From NCBI GenBank assembly GCA_035687895.1, contig DASRUE010000267.1, forward strand, positions 1 to 13,333: a DNA stretch of 13,333 nucleotides, read 5' to 3'. How positions within the stretch are numbered: position 1 is the first letter of the stretch; each line of letters begins with the position of its first letter. This document shows positions 6,022 to 13,333 of the stretch, piece after piece. The DNA is from JAERML01 sp035687895. Its GTDB lineage: Bacteria > Bacteroidota > Ignavibacteria > UBA10030 > UBA6906. The translations under genes and the position numbers were made by a program. Below the pieces are notes generated by a model, which was not told the origin of the DNA, searched no databases, and worked only from the letters and a program-made list of their open reading frames with translations.

Positions 6022-7263
6022 TTACTCGTTCAGCTCTTTGATCTTACGTAATGCCAGATCCTGCATTTCACGAGCGGCCTGTTCCGGCGTTTTCGCACCG
6101 CCGAGAACAGCCTGATAGCTTGGACGCATCGAATCCCAGATGGCACGCAGCTCGGGAACAACGGGCATGGTCCTCCCCCGATCAATCTGGAGCGCGGAGT
6201 TTTTCAGGATGTCATCGTTCCTGACAAAATCCGATTGGACGGCTTCGATGCGCGTTGGCATGGTCCAGAGTTGCTTCGCTGTCTGCAACTGGATCTCCGG
6301 TTGCATCAGGAACTTCAGCAGCCGGACGACTAGCTCACGCTTTTCACCTTCCACATTGACGTTCATTGAAAACCCCTTTGGCGAGATCATCGGCGCACAC
6401 CAGAGGCCGGTACTCATGATTTTTGGCAGCGGCGCCACACCAAAGTTGATTCCTGCTTTCTTGTACCCTGCCCAGGACCAGTCCCCGTTGATAATCATCG
6501 CACTCTTTCCATCCTTGAAGAGGATATCCGCAATGTTGTAGTCCGCTTCACCGGGAACAATTTTGTACTCGTCCCGAAGGTCACGAATGAACTTGAGTCC
6601 ATCCACCGTCCCTTTCGAATCCAGTGTCGGCACTCCATCGTCGGTCATCACCCAACCACCAAATCCGGTCATGAACGGAATGAAAAAAAACGGCTCTGTG
6701 TAGTTCCACGTAAGTGCGTACTGATCGAGCCTGCCATCACCGTCAGTGTCCCTCCTCAGTTTCTCTCCTACTTCAATCAGCTCTTCATCCGTTTGCGGCG
6801 GGCTTGAAATCAGATCACGATTGTAGATAAGCGTGAGATGGTTTCCAAGTTTGTCGGCCATCTGGTACAGGTGGCCCTTGTAATACGTTAGACCCTTGGG
6901 AATGAACTGAGCAAGGTAGGACGAGTCAAAGAGCGGCTCGAGTGGTTGGATAATTTCCATCACTTCAAACGGTCCCACTTGATCCGATGGCCCGTAGACG
7001 AGCTCTGGTCCCTGTCCGGCAATGGCTGCTACAATAAACCCTGACCGGAGCTCCTCCGTTTCCTTGTAGATTTCTTCAACCGTGATGCCGGGGTTTGCTT
7101 CCATGAACTGCCTGAGTTGATCGGCAAGGATGAGACGCTCATCCACCCTCATCTGATGCCAGATGACAATATGGCGCGGATCCTGCTCCTGTCGGCAACC
7201 TGGTGCGAACAGAAGAACAAGACAGGCAACGATGCCGATGGTCAGTACTCGAATACCAGACAT
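6022..7263 (-). CDS. Extracellular solute-binding lipoprotein, family 1 (MalE-like)
   Basis: Substrate-binding protein (413 residues) of the adjacent sugar ABC importer. The N-terminus MSGIRVLTIGIVACLVLLFAPGC is a lipoprotein signal with the acylated Cys at 23. The residue at -3 is Ala instead of the common Leu, so the lipobox is slightly atypical. The mature part shows the family 1 layout: IVIWHQ (32-37) as the first beta strand, YQMADKLGNHLTLIYNRDL (133-151), and GDWSWAGYKKAGINFGVAPLP (260-280) in the second lobe. DTDGDGRLD (172-180) is an EF-hand-like calcium loop, seen in some MalE relatives. The start codon lies inside the end of the upstream GH13 gene (22-nt overlap), implying coupled translation. 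The substrate is probably maltodextrin, judged from neighbours; the ligand-contacting residues cannot be assigned by eye. Confidence 0.9.
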   Translation of the reverse strand: MSGIRVLTIGIVACLVLLFAPGCRQEQDPRHIVIWHQMRVDERLILADQLRQFMEANPGITVEEIYKETEELRSGFIVAAIAGQGPELVYGPSDQVGPFEVMEIIQPLEPLFDSSYLAQFIPKGLTYYKGHLYQMADKLGNHLTLIYNRDLISSPPQTDEELIEVGEKLRRDTDGDGRLDQYALTWNYTEPFFFIPFMTGFGGWVMTDDGVPTLDSKGTVDGLKFIRDLRDEYKIVPGEADYNIADILFKDGKSAMIINGDWSWAGYKKAGINFGVAPLPKIMSTGLWCAPMISPKGFSMNVNVEGEKRELVVRLLKFLMQPEIQLQTAKQLWTMPTRIEAVQSDFVRNDDILKNSALQIDRGRTMPVVPELRAIWDSMRPSYQAVLGGAKTPEQAAREMQDLALRKIKELNE

Positions 7264-9182
7264 TGGCCGGGCTGAAGTGTTGCGTGGAGGTGGTGGTCTT
7301 GCACAGCGAACTTCTTCCCACTCAGAAGATCGACGACCTGTTTCTTTGTCGTATCAATGCGGACTGCTATCGCCGCACTGGAATGGTGGTCAGTATTGCC
7401 GATAACCGCAACCCGTTTCTTCATCGAGTCGGACAGACGGGCGAACGCAAGGATGTGATCATTGTGATCGTGCAACGTCATAAAGGTCTGGGGATCGGTA
7501 TCGTTGATCAGTTGTGCATACCTTCTCCTGATTGCGGACACCTTGGCAACCCAGGATGTAAATTGTCCTTTGTTCAACCAGTTGTACGCGTACTCACTGA
7601 ACAACGGCAACTTCTCAGACGGCAGCTGCCTGAGTTGGTCGGTTGTGAAGTCGAGCCCGGTGTTGATGGGGTACTTTTCGCCCAGCTCGAATCCCGAGTG
7701 CAGAAACGGGATTGCCGGAAGGAAGTTGTTGATCACCCATGACCACTTCGCATACGAGAGACCCCCCCGCCGGGAGGCAGCACGGGGAGTATTGTGATTC
7801 TCCGGCGTTGCAAAAAACGGGATGGGGAATCCCTCCGATGCCAGCCTCTTGCACAGTGCCTTCATCCGTGACGGATGATGCTCGTCAATCCACACGAACC
7901 CGAACACAGTGTTATATCCCTCGTCCCGGCTTTTGCGCGTGATAGAGAAGTTTTCATCCCAAAACGCGAAATCCGGGTCTACATCACGTGCTGTCTTCAC
8001 CATTTCTGCCTTCAGCTCCATAGGCAACGCATGCCCCATATCGATCATCACACCATCAATCTTGAATTCCCTTTGGTAGTAGGGTATGATGCCGATGATC
8101 CGGTCCCAGAGGGGACGGTTCACAAACTGTGGTTGTGTTAGACGTGTGTCATACATCCGTATGGTATTGTACCCGATGTAATTGAAGTCAGGATGGGTGT
8201 ACATCCGGAGATATGTAACGTCGCCCCAGGGTGGCTGGTTGTCGTCCGGAGGCCAGTCGGCAAAGGCACCAGGAATCTTTACGCGCGTTTTATCAGGCAG
8301 GACCCCGATATACCGGCCGTTTTCCTTCAATACCATGTCCGTAGTCGGTGGAGATGTGAAGAAGTCGCGATAGATCTGGTGCGGCGGCATAAGGTTGTCG
8401 AAGCGATGCTCCCGAACATCGTGATGGATGCTTTCAAGCTCTTCGCGCGTGAAGATGGGTGAACCGTACCGGGTCTCATCGGGAGTGTGCATGTCGCGGC
8501 CAACGATCTCTTCCTTGATCCAGTAAAACCATTCCGGGTGTTCCTTCACCCAATCGGCGTCCTTCGCCGCCGTGCGAAAGACAAACTCCGCCACCACGCG
8601 CAGCCCTGCGTTACGGGCAGCTTCAACGAATGCTTTGAATTCCGTCTTCGCATCAAAGCCCAACGATGGTTCTGCCAGGTTCTCGTCAAGCTCGTACGGA
8701 TTTCGGATGGCATATGGCGACCCGAGCGCGCCCTTGTTTCCGTCATGACCGATGGAGGTGATCGGCAGAACGTGCACCGTGTTAGCCCCAAGGCGCTTGA
8801 TGTACGGAATCATGGCAATGGCCTTGAGAAACGTACCGGTCTCGCGAAACCCTTCGCTGCTGACCGGCAAATCCAGCGAGCCGTTATCATTGTGGTCGAA
8901 CGCTGCCGTCGTCCGGACAAACATGTTGTAGATAACGGCCTCCTTGCTCCACTCTCCGCCGGTCGGGGCCTGTATTCGGCGCGCTGGTACCTTCCGCTTC
9001 GCTTTCCGGATAGCACTCAGGTAAAAGGTATACGGATTCACCTTGACCTTTCTTGGTGTTCCACTTCCGGATATCCACAGCGATGGAACCACATAAGAGA
9101 ACTTCTTTCGCTTTGTCTCCTTCTGCTTCCGTCGGAGTGCGTCCTCCAGGAGATCAAGTGCCCTAGTAGAGAATGTTTTCAT
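7242..9182 (-). CDS. GH13 maltosyltransferase-like protein with altered catalytic motifs
   Basis: Cytoplasmic protein (646 residues, no signal peptide) of the alpha-amylase superfamily. Length and block order match what I recall of Thermotoga maritima maltosyltransferase (about 639 residues, moves maltosyl units between alpha-1,4-glucans): VPSLWI (32-37), RTTAAFDHN (90-98), GFRETGTF (111-118), FRTAAKDADW (202-211), HPEWFYWIK (215-223), DMGHALP (381-387) and FELGEKYPINTGLD (498-511). The presumed nucleophile Asp381 and acid/base Glu410 (WDEN) are present. Three positions expected to be nearly invariant in GH13 differ: region I has Glu199 for Asp (AEF), region II has Met379 for the Arg two residues before the nucleophile (VMID), and region IV reads ENHN with Asn464 for the catalytic Asp. 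It may be a retuned transferase or an inactive glucan-binding relative. It starts 3 nt after the GH57 stop and overlaps the binding-protein gene. Confidence 0.85.
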   Translation of the reverse strand: MKTFSTRALDLLEDALRRKQKETKRKKFSYVVPSLWISGSGTPRKVKVNPYTFYLSAIRKAKRKVPARRIQAPTGGEWSKEAVIYNMFVRTTAAFDHNDNGSLDLPVSSEGFRETGTFLKAIAMIPYIKRLGANTVHVLPITSIGHDGNKGALGSPYAIRNPYELDENLAEPSLGFDAKTEFKAFVEAARNAGLRVVAEFVFRTAAKDADWVKEHPEWFYWIKEEIVGRDMHTPDETRYGSPIFTREELESIHHDVREHRFDNLMPPHQIYRDFFTSPPTTDMVLKENGRYIGVLPDKTRVKIPGAFADWPPDDNQPPWGDVTYLRMYTHPDFNYIGYNTIRMYDTRLTQPQFVNRPLWDRIIGIIPYYQREFKIDGVMIDMGHALPMELKAEMVKTARDVDPDFAFWDENFSITRKSRDEGYNTVFGFVWIDEHHPSRMKALCKRLASEGFPIPFFATPENHNTPRAASRRGGLSYAKWSWVINNFLPAIPFLHSGFELGEKYPINTGLDFTTDQLRQLPSEKLPLFSEYAYNWLNKGQFTSWVAKVSAIRRRYAQLINDTDPQTFMTLHDHNDHILAFARLSDSMKKRVAVIGNTDHHSSAAIAVRIDTTKKQVVDLLSGKKFAVQDHHLHATLQPGQCLVFEY

Positions 9183-9185
9183 GAA

Positions 9186-11816
9186 TCAGCGATGGCCGAA
9201 AGTGTTTTGAATGGTAATGTTCTCTTGTGACTTCCGGGTTATGCGATAGAGCCGGTTTCCAGACGGAAACTCCTCTCCAGGTATCCACTCTCCACGTTTT
9301 CCGCTGTTTGTAAACTTGTATTGGATTTCCTCGCCAACGGGAATCTGCATCCTCAACGACCAGAGACCATCGCCTGCTACCTTGTCACCGTGCGTCCCAT
9401 CTTCGTACATCCGCACGAGGTTTGGCACCCATTCTCCAAGTTGTTCGATATTCCCAACGATATATATTGCGGCAGATACTTCAATCGCGGTTGCATCACA
9501 TACAAATGTAACACCTTGAAGTTCTCCCCGACTCTGGGCCATAACTCCCTGAGCTCCTGTCTGTGTCTGGCCGGCAAGGATGATGGGATCAAAGCCAGGC
9601 GATTTGATCGATGCACCGGCCAGTCGCGCAAACTTGTACATGTTGCTCAAATGGATGCGAAAAGCTCCGTCAAACGGCGTATCGCCGGCTGGCGCACTTT
9701 GGTCACTTCCATACCACCAGAACCAATCCGATCCTTCGGCGGCGTACATGGACTCCCACGCGTTGTATGTATACCATGCACGCGTGCCACGTGTAGGTGG
9801 GTTCGCGGTAGGATCGGGTTGCTTCAAGCCGGTTCGCTCGAGATCCTGGCGAGCGCGCAACAGGTACTCCCATGCACGGTTCTCCTCTTCTTCACCAATC
9901 CACGTATCGTAGTTCCCGTTAATCCACGAGCCGGGCCATAGCGATGTCATGGAGGGGAGTTTTTCCACCAGATGAGGCGGGACGTTGCGATTGGGGTTCC
10001 CCATCAGATACTCGGTTGTCGTCGTCGTAACCACTTGTCCAGATTTGTAGAGCGCGCTCAGCTTTCGGTAAAATGCATGTAGAAATTCCTTTCCGTCTAT
10101 ATCCTGACGGTACCACTCCCAGGCGTTCTCTCCATCGAGAATCACAGTCACCAGCACATCGTCTTCTCCAACCCTTGGCGCACGCGAGAGGATCGTCCGG
10201 ACAAAATCCTCTGCGGCCTCCTCCCCCTTGTAGTTTTGATACTTGAATCCGATCCTGTCTGAAAGCTCGGTATCCCGGAACACCAGTGCCATGGACTGCA
10301 ATTCTCCGTTCACAGTTGCCCCCGCTGGAAAACGGTACGGACTCGTATTGGGTTGATCCTTCGGCTCGGAGCGTGCAAGAACCTTTACGTCACTCGCAGT
10401 CCACAGAATTCCGTTCGAGCGGAGGATCGGCAACACAGGCTGGGCTACCGAGCCTTCACCCGGCCACATTCCGGTTGGTGGAGTACCAAAGATCTCCTGA
10501 TACATCTTCACCGCCCTGACGACCTGGGCGTTGGCATCCTGAGGATACGAATATCGGGTCGGAAGTCGGTCGTTTGGCTGACAGATGCGGGCGAGATCGG
10601 AATCGTATATCAATGGAAGGATGGGATGATAGTATGGCGTCGTGATAACATCCACCTGGCCGGACTTTTTCACCGGATCATAGCGCAACGCACGATGAAT
10701 AGGGATGACATTTGCCATCACCTTGTATGATTCCACCACAAGACGCTGGCAATCCACTTCTGCGACCATTTTTTTCAGATAGAACCTTCCATCAGAACGG
10801 AATTCTACAAACGAGCTGAGGTCGCACACAGAACCATCTGTCAGCTTCACCGAACCCTTGAGGAAATCGGGATCAAAGTGCGCAAGGTAGAACCAGAACT
10901 TGATCTCACGCATCTCCTGCTCGGAAAACAACTCGTTGCCGGGCATCCGGTCCACATCCAGCTTCCGCTTCAACGCTGCGTATTCCGGGAATCTCTCGAT
11001 CATCACCTCACTGATGCCAAAGGCATTCCAGATATTTTCGAACAGATATGCTTTATCGGAGGCGGTGAACTGAGCTGTCGGCTTCAGGGCAAGATCGATC
11101 CACGGGTCGGTCCTCCCCTTCCATCTTTTCAGGAATCCGCTGACATTCATCGTGTTCCGGCGAACGTCAACGAACGCTCCAAGGCGGTTGAGGTAGTACT
11201 CACGCAACTGGTGCAGGAGAGATGAAGTCAGATTGATGTTGCAATGAATGTCCGGATAGCCCTGTAGAATCGCCGCCATGTCATAGTAGTCCTTCGTCGC
11301 GTGCGTTCGAACCCAGGGTCCTTGCAACTGGTCCTTTTCCGGATTGACGTACAATGGCTGGTGCTGGTGCCAGATGATATTCAGATAGACGGGCTTGAGA
11401 CCCGGAGTTTTCGGGAAGACATCATGAGGATTGGCCCGGGGGACGGGTGGGTCCGAAGTCAAAAGAATCGTGCCCTCTTCTGTCAGAACAAAGATCGAGT
11501 TCTTTCCGGAGTTGTTATAGTTTGGGATCGTGACCGGGTTCAGAGGGTCATTCTCGTAGCGTTCTCCATTTACCACAAATTTGTACTGATACGCGCCGGG
11601 TGATAGTTTTTTTACCAATGACCAAGAACCGCTTCCCTCTTTCCCCATCGGGTCTTCGTCCTTAGACCAGCCATTGAAGTCACTCACCACCGAAACAGAC
11701 TTCGCAGCAGGGTCGGCAAATGAGAATCGGACGCCCTCCTCCACCCGGATCGGTTGAGAGAGAGAGATGGTGGCAATACTGCAGACGAGAACTACAATCG
11801 AAGAAAACCTATGCAT
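9186..11816 (-). CDS. Secreted GH57 amylase/amylopullulanase-type enzyme with two starch-binding domains
   Basis: 876-residue alpha-glucan hydrolase. A signal peptide (MHRFSSIVVLVCSIATISLS) is followed by a CBM48/AMPK-type glycogen-binding domain (about 25-112; VSVVSDFNGWS, YQYKFVVNG). The GH57 catalytic region spans about 140-735, with HQHQPLY (150-156), TTPYYHPILPLI (392-403), GMWPGEGSV (449-457, nucleophile Glu454), ILDGENAWEWY (559-569, acid/base Asp561) and WIGEEEENRAWEYL (639-652). The C-terminal domain (about 768-876; YIVGNIEQLGEW, GLWSL, YKF) resembles CBM20. There is no T9SS tail, so the mature enzyme is most likely periplasmic, unlike the upstream amylase. Activity on alpha-1,4 alone or also alpha-1,6 bonds cannot be decided from motifs. 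It starts 68 nt after the amylase stop, without an obvious ribosome site. Confidence 0.92.
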   Translation of the reverse strand: MHRFSSIVVLVCSIATISLSQPIRVEEGVRFSFADPAAKSVSVVSDFNGWSKDEDPMGKEGSGSWSLVKKLSPGAYQYKFVVNGERYENDPLNPVTIPNYNNSGKNSIFVLTEEGTILLTSDPPVPRANPHDVFPKTPGLKPVYLNIIWHQHQPLYVNPEKDQLQGPWVRTHATKDYYDMAAILQGYPDIHCNINLTSSLLHQLREYYLNRLGAFVDVRRNTMNVSGFLKRWKGRTDPWIDLALKPTAQFTASDKAYLFENIWNAFGISEVMIERFPEYAALKRKLDVDRMPGNELFSEQEMREIKFWFYLAHFDPDFLKGSVKLTDGSVCDLSSFVEFRSDGRFYLKKMVAEVDCQRLVVESYKVMANVIPIHRALRYDPVKKSGQVDVITTPYYHPILPLIYDSDLARICQPNDRLPTRYSYPQDANAQVVRAVKMYQEIFGTPPTGMWPGEGSVAQPVLPILRSNGILWTASDVKVLARSEPKDQPNTSPYRFPAGATVNGELQSMALVFRDTELSDRIGFKYQNYKGEEAAEDFVRTILSRAPRVGEDDVLVTVILDGENAWEWYRQDIDGKEFLHAFYRKLSALYKSGQVVTTTTTEYLMGNPNRNVPPHLVEKLPSMTSLWPGSWINGNYDTWIGEEEENRAWEYLLRARQDLERTGLKQPDPTANPPTRGTRAWYTYNAWESMYAAEGSDWFWWYGSDQSAPAGDTPFDGAFRIHLSNMYKFARLAGASIKSPGFDPIILAGQTQTGAQGVMAQSRGELQGVTFVCDATAIEVSAAIYIVGNIEQLGEWVPNLVRMYEDGTHGDKVAGDGLWSLRMQIPVGEEIQYKFTNSGKRGEWIPGEEFPSGNRLYRITRKSQENITIQNTFGHR

Positions 11817-11884
11817 ATGCTAAACGCAGGATTGAAATTGAAATCGAGGAGCTACCTTGCACCGTTGGAGGCTTTGTGTTCTCC

Positions 11885-13333
11885 TTACTTCAAGAGTACC
11901 ATCTTCTTCATCATGACATAATTGGATCCTCCCATCGTGAGCCGATAGAAATACATCCCGCTCCCAACAATGGCTCCAGCACTATTCCTTCCATTCCACT
12001 CTGCCGAATAAGTCCCGGGCTCAATTTCCCGATCTGCGAGAATTGCGATCTCGCGTCCCAGAACATCATACACCTTGAGTCGAACCATCCCCGCTTTGGG
12101 TACGCCAAAGCGGATGGTGGTGGCGGGATTGAACGGATTCGGGAAGTTCTGCTCCAACGTGAATTCCGAAGGAAGTGTGAAGTCCATCGGGCGCACGTCG
12201 AGAAGTACGCTGTCAGGAATGCTGGAATAGAGTCGTGCCGTATACGCGGAGATGGTCATGCTTGGAACACTCACCCCACCAACAACGAACTCGCTTTGGT
12301 CGAAGACGTCGTACCACGTGCCCGGTGCCAGCCAGGGAACATTCGTGACTGTTTGTTGTGCCGTACTCAGGTTCGAGACGGCCATGAACTTTGCCCCCGA
12401 TGTGGAATCCTCGAATCCCCACACGAGTGTCTTCTCTGCATTGTACTTGAACAGCTTTCGGAGCGTGCCGTTGAAGAGGGCCGGATTCCTCGTCCTCTGG
12501 CGGATCAATGCCTGATAGAATTGGTAATGCGATTGTCCTCGGGGTGTTGGGTAGAAACTCCACTCCACGGGCCGGTACGAGAGCTTTTGGCCCTCGACTG
12601 GCCAGCCACGCGGCGCACTAAACTCCATTCCTTCCCAGAGCATAGGAACACCAACCGATGCAAACATGAATACCGCGTAGAGCTTGTCCCGGAGGATCGC
12701 CTCATCCAGAGGAACACCCTGAAAGGTGATCATTTCATAGATCAGCGACTGCTCATCGTGGTTCACGTTGGCATTAACTGGACCAGTTCTGTCTGCATAA
12801 GAACTCGGCGTGGACGGAAAATCGTTGCCGGAATACGCTCCAAGATCAAGCACGAGGTTCTCAAACTCCGTCAGTGTGGTATTTCGAAACCGGGCCTCGT
12901 CAAACACCTCGTCACGGAAACTGTCATGCCAGCCGCTCGTGATGCCTGTGTGAAAGAGAAGTGCCGGACTTTCTGGAAGGTGCTCCGCGATCTGGTACAC
13001 GGTGCCGCCATACTCGGTATCAATCCTGTTCGCCCATCCGAGAATTCCCAGGGTTGGCTCAGCCGTGTACCACCCAATCCCCTGGGTGTAGTCATACCGG
13101 AATCCATCTACACGGTATTCATCAAGCCACATCTTCAAGGCCGTGTAGATCAACTCCTGCGTCTCGGGAGTCCAGTGGTCCATGTCCTTGAAAAAGCAAA
13201 GCTGATCCTCGTTGAATCTCAGATCGTTGCAGAGCTTAAAGTACGGACTTGTTGCTTCATTCGGCTGCATCTGCCAGAGAGGGCCGGTGTCGTTGATATG
13301 ATTGAAGACAACATCAACGATGATCGCAATGCC
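11885..13333 (-). CDS. GH13 alpha-amylase with T9SS sorting domain, 5' end outside window
   Basis: The frame is open to the window edge; 482 residues are visible and the first in-frame Met (13270) is internal. All four GH13 regions are present, numbered from the first visible residue: DVVFNH (7-12), DGFRYD with nucleophile Asp81, IAEHLP with acid/base Glu117, and NVNHDE with Asp193. The sequence around MLWEGMEFSAPRGW (231-244) and LSYRPVEW is reminiscent of branching-enzyme-like members. A beta-rich domain C follows to about 371. The tail (about 389-482) is a type A T9SS sorting domain: FTLEQNFPNPFNPATTI, YDVLGREI, GTYSAEWNGRN, GMYFYRL and a terminal KKMVLLK. The enzyme is therefore expected to cross the outer membrane and act on polymer at or beyond the cell surface. 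It is the most upstream visible gene of the cluster. The missing part should hold the signal peptide and possibly N-terminal E-set/CBM domains. Confidence 0.94.
   Translation of the reverse strand, partial: GIAIIVDVVFNHINDTGPLWQMQPNEATSPYFKLCNDLRFNEDQLCFFKDMDHWTPETQELIYTALKMWLDEYRVDGFRYDYTQGIGWYTAEPTLGILGWANRIDTEYGGTVYQIAEHLPESPALLFHTGITSGWHDSFRDEVFDEARFRNTTLTEFENLVLDLGAYSGNDFPSTPSSYADRTGPVNANVNHDEQSLIYEMITFQGVPLDEAILRDKLYAVFMFASVGVPMLWEGMEFSAPRGWPVEGQKLSYRPVEWSFYPTPRGQSHYQFYQALIRQRTRNPALFNGTLRKLFKYNAEKTLVWGFEDSTSGAKFMAVSNLSTAQQTVTNVPWLAPGTWYDVFDQSEFVVGGVSVPSMTISAYTARLYSSIPDSVLLDVRPMDFTLPSEFTLEQNFPNPFNPATTIRFGVPKAGMVRLKVYDVLGREIAILADREIEPGTYSAEWNGRNSAGAIVGSGMYFYRLTMGGSNYVMMKKMVLLK

Noticed and set aside
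7242..9182. GlgE (maltose-1-phosphate maltosyltransferase) for the cytoplasmic GH13 protein
   Set aside because: The order of blocks, the DMGHALP motif and the length fit the Thermotoga-type maltosyltransferase better than GlgE, whose region II I recall as RVDNPHTKP.
8487..9230. A 247-codon plus-strand open frame opposite the GH13 maltosyltransferase-like gene
   Set aside because: Antisense shadow of a well-supported coding sequence, with no family features or ribosome site.

Overview
All genes in this window are read from the minus strand, so biological order runs from high to low coordinates. The C-terminal tail of the first amylase is a type IX secretion (Por/T9SS) sorting domain of the FxLxQNxPNPFNP type that ends in KKMVLLK. 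This places the organism in the Bacteroidota/Ignavibacteriota/Chlorobi group, and an Ignavibacteria-like lineage is my best guess. The near absence of Shine-Dalgarno sequences fits that group. No phage, IS, CRISPR, tRNA or rRNA signal was found.

Region A (13333 down to 4156) is an alpha-glucan (starch/glycogen/maltodextrin) utilisation cluster of six genes. In order they are: a 5'-truncated GH13 alpha-amylase with a T9SS tail (cell surface or secreted); a GH57 amylase/amylopullulanase-type enzyme with a signal peptide, an N-terminal CBM48-like domain and a C-terminal CBM20-like domain (probably periplasmic); a cytoplasmic GH13 protein resembling the Thermotoga maltosyltransferase but with three altered GH13 core residues; a lipoprotein solute-binding protein; and two MalF/MalG-type ABC permeases. 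The products fall in three compartments, consistent with stepwise breakdown outside, trimming in the periplasm, ABC import and cytoplasmic remodelling. No ABC ATPase and no SusC/SusD pair are present in the window. A cluster of 9-bp-periodic AGAGT repeats, with a perfect 13-bp inverted repeat, fills the gap between the binding-protein and first-permease genes.

Region B (4155-3847) is a 309-bp gap with no supportable gene. It separates the sugar cluster from the next unit and is the likely site of the etf promoter.

Region C (3846 down to 1) is an electron-transfer/acyl-CoA oxidation unit: etfB, etfA, a roughly 573-residue acyl-CoA dehydrogenase, and the start of a small unrecognised Lys/Tyr-rich protein. 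The ETF beta sequence carries the GRQAIDGDTAQVGP signature that I associate with clostridial, electron-bifurcating-type ETFs rather than the mitochondrial type. The four genes are tightly packed (gaps of 4, 5 and 32 nt) and probably co-transcribed.

The observations most worth following up are the remodelled active site of the maltosyltransferase-like protein, the intercistronic repeat/hairpin element, and the ETF type paired with the long acyl-CoA dehydrogenase.
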